64,000 nt of DNA from Pantoea sp. At-9b (GTDB taxonomy: Bacteria; Pseudomonadota; Gammaproteobacteria; Enterobacterales; Enterobacteriaceae): NCBI RefSeq assembly GCF_000175935.2, contig NC_014837.1, forward strand, positions 3,224,001-3,288,000. Direction: 5' to 3'. Positions 53,455 to 60,384 of this stretch are shown piece after piece. The first letter of the stretch is position 1. Each line of letters opens with the position of its first letter. The position numbers and the translations under genes were made by a program. The notes under the pieces are model-generated. The model was not told the origin of the DNA, ran no database searches, and saw only the letters and a list, made by a program, of their open reading frames with translations.

Positions 53455-53745
53455 CTATTTCTTCTCAGCGGCGCGTTCCGCCCGCTGGCGTCGCATCTCT
53501 TTCGGGTCGGCAATCAACGGACGATAGATTTCTACCCGATCGCCATCCTGTAATACATCGTCCAGCTTGACCGGGCGACTGTAGACGCCGACTTTATTCG
53601 TGTTCAAATCGATATCTTTGCGCAGCGACAACAGCCCCGAGGCTTTAATCGCCTGCTCTACCGTTGCCCCTTCTTCAAGGGTCACGGTGCGCAGATACTG
53701 TTTTTCAGGTAGCGCGTACACCACCTCTACCGTCATATCAGGCAC
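53455..53745 (-). CDS. rnfH: RnfH/YfjF family ubiquitin-like-fold protein
   Basis: 96 residues from a GTG at 53745, chosen because AGAGG lies 6 bases upstream and the length equals E. coli YfjF. A beta-grasp protein with [29 protein letters not shown], then [20 protein letters not shown]. Its function is not settled. The start overlaps the end of ratA by 8 bases, so the two are translated together, as in E. coli. Confidence 0.93.
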   Translation of the reverse strand: MPDMTVEVVYALPEKQYLRTVTLEEGATVEQAIKASGLLSLRKDIDLNTNKVGVYSRPVKLDDVLQDGDRVEIYRPLIADPKEMRRQRAERAAEKK

Positions 53746-54172
53746 GATAAACCTCTTTGGCGCGCTGGGTGAACGCCTGCACCATACTGTTGGCCAGCTC
53801 TTTAAATACGCGGCCAAACGCCATTTCTACCAGCATATTGGTAAATTCAAAATCTAAACTCAGCTCAACTTTGCAGGCATCGTCCCCCAAAGAGACAAAA
53901 CGCCAGCCACCGCTCAGCTTACGAAACGGACCATCAACCAGTTGCATATGGATGCTTTGATTGCTGGTTAAGGTGTTACGCGTGGTGAAAGTTTTACTGA
54001 TGCCCGCTTTCGAGACATCGACAGCGGCGGTCATCTGATTTCCGCTGTTATCCAGCACCCGACTGCCGGTGCAGCCCGGAAGAAATTCGGGATATGAATC
54101 CACATCATTCACGAGCTGGTACATCTGCTCAGCGCTATAGGGGACCAGCGCTGAACGACTTATCTGGGCCAT
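53738..54172 (-). CDS. ratA: START-domain protein RatA (toxin/coenzyme Q-binding family)
   Basis: 144 residues (E. coli family 145-158). A polyketide-cyclase/COQ10-like fold: [34 protein letters not shown], then [12 protein letters not shown] and [17 protein letters not shown]. coli RatA has been described as blocking 50S-30S association, while the family resembles ubiquinone-binding COQ10; which applies here is open. Paired with rnfH and divergent from smpB. Confidence 0.92.
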   Translation of the reverse strand: MAQISRSALVPYSAEQMYQLVNDVDSYPEFLPGCTGSRVLDNSGNQMTAAVDVSKAGISKTFTTRNTLTSNQSIHMQLVDGPFRKLSGGWRFVSLGDDACKVELSLDFEFTNMLVEMAFGRVFKELANSMVQAFTQRAKEVYRA

Positions 54173-54331
54173 AATGGTTCCTGTTCATCACAAAACCGTT
54201 GAATAATACCATTTTCAGCCTTCAAACAAAAATTCACCGGTGTGCCAGCTGTGCTAAAATACCCTGTTTTTTACCGCCCCGCAGGACAGGGGATGCGTCC
54301 ACAGACTGAGTGATGTAGACTACGCCGCACT

Positions 54332-54814
54332 ATGACAAAGAAAAAAGCTCACAAACCCGGTTCAGCCACTGTTGCCCTCAATAAACGCGCTCGCCATGAA
54401 TACTTCATTGAAGAAGAATTTGAAGCGGGAATGTCGTTACAAGGATGGGAAGTAAAATCTCTCCGCGCTGGCAAAGCCAACATCAGCGACAGCTATATTC
54501 TGCTGCGCGATGGCGAAGCCTATTTGTTTGGCGCGACTTTTCAGCCGCTGGCGGTGGCCTCTTCGCACGTGGTGTGCGATCCTACGCGCAACCGCAAACT
54601 GCTGCTGAAGCAGCGCGAACTCGATTCACTGTATGGCCGCGTTAATCGCGAAGGTTACACCGTAGTCGCACTGTCGATTTACTGGAAAAACGCTTGGGCC
54701 AAACTGAAAATCGGTGTGGCGCGTGGTAAGAAAGAGCACGACAAGCGCGATGACATCAAAGAACGCGAATGGAAGCTCGACAAAGCGCGTATCATGAAAA
54801 ATTCCAACCGCTAA
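54332..54814 (+). CDS. smpB: SsrA-binding protein SmpB
   Basis: 160 residues, as in E. coli. RNA-binding beta-barrel segments are [29 protein letters not shown] and [21 protein letters not shown], and the C-terminal tail [15 protein letters not shown] mimics an mRNA in the decoding centre. SmpB delivers tmRNA to stalled ribosomes; ssrA follows 43 bases downstream. Confidence 0.97.
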   Translation: MTKKKAHKPGSATVALNKRARHEYFIEEEFEAGMSLQGWEVKSLRAGKANISDSYILLRDGEAYLFGATFQPLAVASSHVVCDPTRNRKLLLKQRELDSLYGRVNREGYTVVALSIYWKNAWAKLKIGVARGKKEHDKRDDIKEREWKLDKARIMKNSNR

Positions 54815-54837
54815 GGGATGGATTAAGCAGAAATTTT

Positions 54838-54846
54838 TGCTATACT
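54838..54846 (+). promoter_or_regulatory. Extended -10 promoter of ssrA
   Basis: TGCTATACT, a TGn-extended -10 hexamer, lies 11 bases before the mature 5' end of tmRNA. It allows a short 5' leader that RNase P would remove. No good -35 is seen. Confidence 0.65.
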
Positions 54847-54857
54847 TAGAAGTTCCT

Positions 54858-55241
54858 GGGGCTGATTCTGGATTCGACGGGATTGTGAACCCTTAGGTGC
54901 ATGCCGAGGTGCGGTAGGCCTCGTAAAAAAACCGCAAAAATATAGTTGCAAACGACAACTACTACGACGCACCTGCTGCTCTCGCAGCTTAATCAGCTTA
55001 ATAAACTGAGTGCTCCCTCTCTCCCTAGCCTCCGCTCTTAGGACGGGGATCAAGAGAGGTCAAACCCAAAAGAGATCGCGTGGATGCCCTGCCTGGGGTT
55101 GAAGCGTTAAATCCAATCAGGCTAGTTTGTTAGTGGCGTGTCCATCCGCAGCTGACAGGCGAATGTAAAGATTGGACTAAGCATGTAGTGCCGACGGCGT
55201 AGTAATTTCGGACGCGGGTTCAACTCCCGCCAGCTCCACCA
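54858..55241 (+). ncRNA. ssrA: Transfer-messenger RNA
   Basis: 384 nt, from GGGGCTGATTCTGG to the terminal CCA. The 5' and 3' ends form the alanine tRNA-like domain (the T arm GGTTCAACTCCCGCC and acceptor end CAGCTCCACCA are clear), and pseudoknot regions match E. coli, for example CTCCCTAGCCTCCGCTC. The tag reading frame begins at the resume codon GCA (54948) and stops at TAA (54990-54992). It encodes ANDNYYDAPAALAA, 14 residues against 10 in E. coli (ANDENYALAA), with the conserved ALAA degradation signal. The 3' end is a common integration site; non-core genes follow. Confidence 0.97.
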
Positions 55242-55285
55242 AAATTCTCCGTCAGTGATTACCAGAGTCATCTGATGAAGTCCTG

Positions 55286-55321
55286 AAAGCCCGCAAAGCG
55301 CAAGCTCTGCGGGCTTTTTTG
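55286..55321 (+). terminator. Terminator of ssrA
   Basis: AAAGCCCGCA and TGCGGGCTTT form a stem followed by a T-run, 45 bases after the tmRNA 3' end. If DNA was integrated at the ssrA 3' end, this terminator may be part of what came in. Confidence 0.88.
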
Positions 55322-55472
55322 TGTCTGTCATTTTTCTGAATGGCGCGATGGGAAAGTGATCGACGTCCTGGTTTCTGCAAAGACAGGAAAAATAAATTGA
55401 TCATTGTTTGATCACGGCAAATAGTTAAGCCGCCGGTGCAAGACGCGCCGGAATGACATAAGGAGATATCAC

Positions 55473-55661
55473 ATGGGTTATTACCTTCTGAAGAAGAGTA
55501 CCAAAACGCTACAGGACCAAAAATATTATTTTGTCCTGAAAGCAAGCAATGGTGAGACCATTGCTACCAGCGAAATGTATTCCAGCAAACAGGCAGCCCA
55601 GACCGGGATTCGATCGGTACAACAGAATGGCAGTTCTGTTGACGTACGCGATCAGACTTAA
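55473..55661 (+). CDS. YegP-type DUF1508 small protein
   Basis: 62 residues behind an AAGGAG ribosome site. One copy of the DUF1508 repeat: YYFVLKASNGETIATSEMYSSKQAAQTGIRSVQ. E. coli YegP has two such repeats in about 110 residues; this is a one-repeat version. No signal peptide or membrane segment. Function is not established for the family. It is flanked by terminators and is expressed alone. Confidence 0.8.
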   Translation: MGYYLLKKSTKTLQDQKYYFVLKASNGETIATSEMYSSKQAAQTGIRSVQQNGSSVDVRDQT

Positions 55662-55676
55662 AAATACAAATCTTAT

Positions 55677-55701
55677 AAAGGGCTGCTATCAGCCCTTTTA
55701 T
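55677..55701 (+). terminator. Terminator after the YegP-like gene
   Basis: AAAGGGCTG and CAGCCCTTT pair around CTAT and are followed by TAT, a short but clean hairpin between the small gene and the next. Confidence 0.75.
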
Positions 55702-55749
55702 CATGGCACACTGACCTCCCAATTCCTGTGTGACACGGTGAGGCAGTAA

Positions 55750-56556
55750 GTGGATCTTCTTGAACAGGTTGACGGTAAGCTAACTATTCTCGGTATTCTG
55801 GGTGACCCCATCAGCCAGGTGAAAGCCCCCCTGATGATGAATGCGGAACTCAAACGTCTGCAGATTGCTGATACGTTAATGGTTCCTTTCCATGTCAGCA
55901 GTGAAGGTTTGAGAGGGATGGTCACTGGCCTCAAATCACTGCACAACTTTCGTGGTGCTATCGTCACCATGCCGCATAAGAAAGCGATTCTGCCCTTGCT
56001 CGACCATGTATCAGACCAGGCAAAAGCCATTGGTGCCTGTAACGTTATCAGGAGAGAAGCTGATGGCAGCCTGAGTGGCACCATGCTTGATGGCGAGGGA
56101 CTGGTGAGTAGCCTGATTGCCAGCGGATATGCGGTGCAAAATAAAAGCATCTATCTTGCCGGAGCCGGTGGTGCGGCCTGCGCAATTGCTCATGCCCTTG
56201 CAGCGCATGGTGCAACAACGATCACCCTTTACAACCGCAGCATGGACAAAGCAAAAACACTCCGCCAGGCAATACAGAATCTATATCGCGGCATCACAAT
56301 TAACCTGGGATCAAATGAACCCACTCATCACGACATTATTATTAACGCGACCTCAGTCGGTATGGGGAACGATGCAGATATGCCCTTCTCTCTTGAAAAG
56401 CTACATAACTCTGCGTTGGTCTGTGACATCATCATCTACCCGGAAAAAACTGCATTGCTTCAGGCAGCAGAATTGAAAGGCCATCCCACCCATTATGGTA
56501 GAGCAATGCTACAACATCAGATCAGCCTGATGCGGAAGTATATGTTAAATCAATAA
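55750..56556 (+). CDS. Shikimate dehydrogenase-like (AroE-family) enzyme
   Basis: 268 residues from a GTG with GAGG 6 bases upstream. The substrate domain has LGDPISQVKAPLMMNAEL (about 17-34) and the catalytic lysine in VTMPHKKAI (about 76-84), followed by IGACNVIRR. The NAD(P) domain has LAGAGGAACAIAHALAAHG (about 134-152), NATSVGM near 200 and HYGRAMLQHQ at the end. The ISQVKAP loop differs from the SxS of housekeeping AroE, pointing to a paralogous SDH-like branch acting on shikimate, quinate or a related compound. It stands alone between a terminator and an AT-rich gap; a link with the downstream operon is not shown. Confidence 0.8.
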   Translation: MDLLEQVDGKLTILGILGDPISQVKAPLMMNAELKRLQIADTLMVPFHVSSEGLRGMVTGLKSLHNFRGAIVTMPHKKAILPLLDHVSDQAKAIGACNVIRREADGSLSGTMLDGEGLVSSLIASGYAVQNKSIYLAGAGGAACAIAHALAAHGATTITLYNRSMDKAKTLRQAIQNLYRGITINLGSNEPTHHDIIINATSVGMGNDADMPFSLEKLHNSALVCDIIIYPEKTALLQAAELKGHPTHYGRAMLQHQISLMRKYMLNQ

Positions 56557-56911
56557 GTTGTCGCTTATGGTACTCATTGACATAAGTCGCGCCCCAAATA
56601 GGTATACCTATTATTGTATAATTTCAATTTGCATTAAGTAAGGATTTTATAAGGACAGATTTTACCCTCATTATTCAGGATTCAGCATCGGCAATTCAGC
56701 ATCCCATCCGCCGGCCATGTCCGGAATGCCTCTGAGTAAATTGTGATATAGCAGGGCTACAAATTATAAATAGCTAAAAAGAGAGCCAATTATTGATGTA
56801 ACCCAGCTTTAGATACATGCATAAATGATGACGCTCCCCTCCCCATTGCTTTAGAATGAAGAGTTTATAAGGCCATACGCCATCTTTAAGATATGTTCTG
56901 GGAGAGTCGTT
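56557..56911 (+). promoter_or_regulatory. AT-rich control region ahead of the glycan operon
   Basis: A 355-base gap with no convincing gene. It holds a perfect 16-base palindrome AATAGGTATACCTATT (56597-56612), immediately followed by TATAAT (56617-56622), so a protein on the palindrome would block that promoter. TTGACA (56577-56582) is too far (34 bases) to pair with it. No JUMPstart/ops element was seen. The region is strikingly AT-rich compared with the core genes, consistent with acquired DNA. Confidence 0.45.
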
Positions 56912-58345
56912 TTGAATGAGAAGCCACTTGTAGTGGATTTGGATGGTACGTTAATCCATTCAGATATGCTGCACGAATCTGCATTAAGGGTGTTTAGGGA
57001 TAGCCCGTTTGAAACGCTCCGTATTCCATTTCTTTTAAAAAAAGGCAAAGCGTGTTTAAAACAGCACCTTGCCTCACTCACAGAGTTTGATCCCAAGACA
57101 CTTCCCTATAATGAGGAATTGCTTGAATGGCTTAAACAACAACGCGCGGAAGGTCGACATCTGGTGCTGTGTACGGCATCCGATAGCTCAATTGCAAACC
57201 GCATTGCTGAACACTTGGGTATTTTCGACGACGTCATCGCCAGTGATGGTGTTGCCAATATTGAGGGGAAACACAAAGCGGCTGCTTTGGTACAGCGCTT
57301 TCAGCAGCATGGGTATGATTACGCTGGCAACTCAAATGCAGACTTAGCCGTATGGTCGCAAGCTGATAAAGCAATTGTGGTTAATGGTTCAGGCGATCTG
57401 ATTAACAAGGCGCGGGAGATTTCCACCGTTGACCGGGTATTTCCTAAACGCGAAATCGGTTTTTCTGCATGGCGTCGCGTGCTTCGCATTCACCAGTGGT
57501 TAAAAAACATTCTCCTGCTGGTTCCGCTATTTGCCGCCCATGATGTCAGTAATGGTGAAGCCTGGCTATCTCTGCTGTTGGCCTTCATGGCATTCAGCCT
57601 TTGTGCTTCATCCGTTTATATCGCCAATGATTTACTCGATCTCGACAGCGATCGCCTGCATCCGCGCAAACGAAACCGACCATTTGCCTCTGGACTGGTG
57701 CCCGCCTGGATGGGCGTTTTGCTGGCACCCCTGCTGCTGATTATCAGTTTGTCCGTGGCCGCGTTTGTCGGAAAACAGTTTTTCTCCTGGTTGGTTTTCT
57801 ATTTCGCCCTGACGTGCGCCTACTCATGGGTACTTAAACGCTTGATGTTGGTTGATTGCCTCACCCTGGCAATGCTTTATACCTTGCGCATTGTTGCCGG
57901 TGCGGCTGCTGTTGGTCACGAACTCTCCTTCTGGCTGCTGGCATTTTCAGTGTTTCTGTTTCTTTCTCTTGCGTTCGTCAAACGTTACGCGGAACTGGAA
58001 GTTCAACTACTCAGTGGAAAAGAGAAAATTCATGGACGTGGATACCACACCGCTGATGCACCGTTGATTCAGACCATGGGTATTGTGGCGGGTTACACGT
58101 CTGTTTTAGTCCTAGCACTCTATCTGAACAGTGATGCGGTACTGAAGTTATACGCCTCACCGGAACTGATTTGGGGAGCCGTCCCTGTGATGCTGTTTTG
58201 GGTAAGCTGGATGTGGATGCAAGCCCATCGGGGAAAAATGCATGATGACCCTCTGGTCTTTGCCGTCAAAGATCGTGCAAGTCTGAGCGCAGGTGTCATT
58301 TTCGCCGCCATCCTGGTCGCCGGTACTGTGGGGGTCTCATGGTAG
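56912..58345 (+). CDS. HAD phosphatase-UbiA prenyltransferase fusion (DPPR synthase-like)
   Basis: 477 residues from a TTG with GGGAG 7 bases upstream. Residues 1 to about 185 are a HAD phosphatase: motif I VVDLDGTL with D9 and D11, motif II LCTASDSS. Residues about 187-477 are a multi-membrane UbiA prenyltransferase, with the Mg/diphosphate motif NDLLDLDSD (N239, D240, D243, D247) followed by RLHPRKRNRPFASG. These residues resemble mycobacterial decaprenyl-phosphate 5-phosphoribosyltransferase, which couples PRPP to polyprenyl phosphate. The fused HAD domain would suit removal of the 5-phosphate from the product (inference). First gene of the operon; it overlaps the DprE1-like gene by 7 bases. 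Confidence 0.85.
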   Translation: MNEKPLVVDLDGTLIHSDMLHESALRVFRDSPFETLRIPFLLKKGKACLKQHLASLTEFDPKTLPYNEELLEWLKQQRAEGRHLVLCTASDSSIANRIAEHLGIFDDVIASDGVANIEGKHKAAALVQRFQQHGYDYAGNSNADLAVWSQADKAIVVNGSGDLINKAREISTVDRVFPKREIGFSAWRRVLRIHQWLKNILLLVPLFAAHDVSNGEAWLSLLLAFMAFSLCASSVYIANDLLDLDSDRLHPRKRNRPFASGLVPAWMGVLLAPLLLIISLSVAAFVGKQFFSWLVFYFALTCAYSWVLKRLMLVDCLTLAMLYTLRIVAGAAAVGHELSFWLLAFSVFLFLSLAFVKRYAELEVQLLSGKEKIHGRGYHTADAPLIQTMGIVAGYTSVLVLALYLNSDAVLKLYASPELIWGAVPVMLFWVSWMWMQAHRGKMHDDPLVFAVKDRASLSAGVIFAAILVAGTVGVSW

Positions 58346-59631
58346 CAATCACTTCATGGGGCCGTCTGTCACGTGATGAGCATAAGGTGGTCGCACTTAG
58401 CGATCGCGGCCAAATCCCGGCCAGCCTCACGGCACCCGGTCTGGCTCATGGCATGGGACGAAGCTACGGTGACGTCTGTCTGAACCCGCAGGGCGAGCTG
58501 TGGCTGACGCCCGGGCTTGACCACTTTATCTCCTTCGATGAAAGCAGTGGTCGTCTGGTCTGTGAGGCTGGGGTTCTGTTGCAGGACATCCAGAGACTGA
58601 TGATTCCACGTGGCTGGATTCTGCCCGTCACTCCGGGAACGCAGTTGGTCACCGTGGGTGGCGCCATCGCTAATGATGTGCACGGCAAGAACCACCATGT
58701 GGTGGGTTCCTTCGGCGATCACATCAAAAGTCTGACCCTGATCCGGACCGATGGTGAAATCATTCAGTGTGGCCCAGACGAACGGCCAGATTGGTTCGCC
58801 GCCACTGTCGGTGGAGTGGGTTTGACCGGTGTGATCACCACTGCCGAGATCCAGCTTCGCCCGGTTGCTGGTCCCTGGTTGGACACTGAGACCATTCCTT
58901 TCGACAACCTGGACGCGTTTTTCCAACTTGCCGATGGCTCCGAAGCGCAATGGGAGCACACGGTTTCGTGGATCGACTGCATCTCAGGAGGGGGAGGACG
59001 AGGTTTGTTTATGCGTGGTAATCCTGCTGATTTAAAAGATCGACAGGCTCCCAAGTCAGGCAAACTCACCATGCCCATCGTGCCACCGGTCTCAATGGTC
59101 AACCGACTGACACTGCGTCCCTTCAATATGACCTACTACCATCTCAAAAAGTGGCGGGCAGGAAGGGAAATCGCCCATTACGAACCCTTTTTCTATCCCC
59201 TGGACAATTTACTGCACTGGAACCGCATGTACGGTCCCAAAGGCTTTTTCCAGTATCAGAGTGTCGTGCCGCGCGAGGTTGGACAGGACGCGGTTCAGGC
59301 CATGTTGAAGGAGATCGCCCGTTCAGGTGATGGCTCTTTCCTCGCCGTGCTCAAAACTTTTGGCAACCGACAAGCCATGGGGATGCTGAGCTTCCCGCAA
59401 CCCGGGGTCACTCTGGCGCTAGACTTCCCCAATCACGGGAACCGTACACATAAACTCTTCGAACGACTGGATGCCATCGTGCGTGAAGCGAAGGGCCGTA
59501 TCTACCTGGCCAAAGATGCACGTATGCCAAAAGATCTGTTCGAGGCGGGCTATCCGCGCCTGGCCGAATTTATCCAATATCGAGACGCAGGCATCAGCTC
59601 AGGTCTCTCACGCCGCCTAATGGGAAGTTGA
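58339..59631 (+). CDS. DprE1-like FAD oxidase (decaprenylphosphoryl-ribose 2'-oxidase type)
   Basis: 430 residues. The VAO-type FAD domain shows HGMGRSYGD (37-45), TPGTQLVTVGGAIANDVHGKNHHVVGSFG (98-126) and ATVGGVGLTGVI (155-166), closely resembling the mycobacterial DprE1 motif GGAIACDIHGKNHH. FFQYQSVVP near 305 and the substrate lysine K392 (YLAKDAR) also match. The position of the DprE1 cysteine attacked by benzothiazinones (C387) is A360 here (TLALDFP). DprE1 oxidises the ribose 2'-hydroxyl of polyprenylphosphoryl-ribose to the keto intermediate. There is no signal peptide. It overlaps the upstream gene and abuts the next. Confidence 0.88.
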   Translation: MVAITSWGRLSRDEHKVVALSDRGQIPASLTAPGLAHGMGRSYGDVCLNPQGELWLTPGLDHFISFDESSGRLVCEAGVLLQDIQRLMIPRGWILPVTPGTQLVTVGGAIANDVHGKNHHVVGSFGDHIKSLTLIRTDGEIIQCGPDERPDWFAATVGGVGLTGVITTAEIQLRPVAGPWLDTETIPFDNLDAFFQLADGSEAQWEHTVSWIDCISGGGGRGLFMRGNPADLKDRQAPKSGKLTMPIVPPVSMVNRLTLRPFNMTYYHLKKWRAGREIAHYEPFFYPLDNLLHWNRMYGPKGFFQYQSVVPREVGQDAVQAMLKEIARSGDGSFLAVLKTFGNRQAMGMLSFPQPGVTLALDFPNHGNRTHKLFERLDAIVREAKGRIYLAKDARMPKDLFEAGYPRLAEFIQYRDAGISSGLSRRLMGS

Positions 59632-60384
59632 ATGAAGCTTAAGAAGAAGATCGTCATCGTTGGTGCAACCTCTGCGATTGCTGAACAGTGCGCACGGTTG
59701 TGGGCGAAAGAAAACCCGTCCGAGATCGTGCTGGTCAGTCGAAATCAGCAAAAAGCCGAGCGCGTTGCCTCAGATCTTAAAGTACGCTCCCCGGAAACGA
59801 CAATCACTAACCTTCAGGTAGATTTTCTCGACCCGCGTCAAATTCAGGATCTGGTTGATCATATCTATCAGGCAGGAAATGTTGATATTGCGCTGGTTGC
59901 GCACGGTTCTTTACCTGACCAGGAAGCGTGTCAGAATGATCTCACGCTCTGTCGTGAAGCGCTGGACGTCAATGGCTTATCACCCATGCTGTTTGCCGAA
60001 GCCTTTGCTATGCACATGCAGCAAGCGAAAAACGGAACCCTGGCTATCATTGGTTCCGTCGCGGGTGACCGGGGTAGAAAATCCAACTATGTCTATGGTG
60101 CGGCAAAGGGATTGGTAGCCAGCTATGTTCAGGGCTTACAACACCGTTTCGCCAATACAAATATTAACGTGGTTTTAATTAAGCCTGGTCCGACCGATAC
60201 GCCGATGACCGCACATCTCAAACAATCCGGTGCCAAACTCGCTGCTGTTGACCGCGTGGCCGCGGAGGTGGTGCGTGGCATTGAAAGTGGACAACGAGTT
60301 GTATACACTCCGAAAATTTGGTCGGTAATCATGATGGTTATTCGCAATCTGCCGCATTTCGTATTTAAAAGGTTGGATATTTAA
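59632..60384 (+). CDS. DprE2-like SDR reductase
   Basis: 250 residues, starting on the base after the DprE1-like stop codon. A short-chain dehydrogenase with nucleotide motif VGATSAIAEQCARLWA (about 10-25), catalytic S142 (IIGSVAGDRG) and YxxxK at Y155-K159 (YGAAKG). The C-terminal segment IWSVIMMVIRNLPHFVFKRL is amphipathic and may hold it at the membrane. Next to DprE1, the expected role is NADH-dependent reduction of the 2'-keto intermediate to polyprenylphosphoryl-D-arabinofuranose, the epimerised product. It overlaps the following gene by one base. Confidence 0.85.
   Translation: MKLKKKIVIVGATSAIAEQCARLWAKENPSEIVLVSRNQQKAERVASDLKVRSPETTITNLQVDFLDPRQIQDLVDHIYQAGNVDIALVAHGSLPDQEACQNDLTLCREALDVNGLSPMLFAEAFAMHMQQAKNGTLAIIGSVAGDRGRKSNYVYGAAKGLVASYVQGLQHRFANTNINVVLIKPGPTDTPMTAHLKQSGAKLAAVDRVAAEVVRGIESGQRVVYTPKIWSVIMMVIRNLPHFVFKRLDI

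Noticed and set aside
54823..55053. Minus-strand frame of 76 codons over ssrA
   Set aside because: It is antisense to tmRNA, which is certain from its ends and tag frame.
55219..55241. Search for an attL/attR pair using the ssrA 3' end
   Set aside because: No second copy was seen between 55242 and 64000, so an integration site is suspected but not annotated.
55750..56556. Housekeeping aroE
   Set aside because: The substrate loop differs from that of AroE and the location is non-core; it is called an SDH-like paralogue only.
56557..56911. JUMPstart/ops element ahead of the polysaccharide-like operon
   Set aside because: The GGCGGTAGCGTG-type ops motif was not found in this gap.
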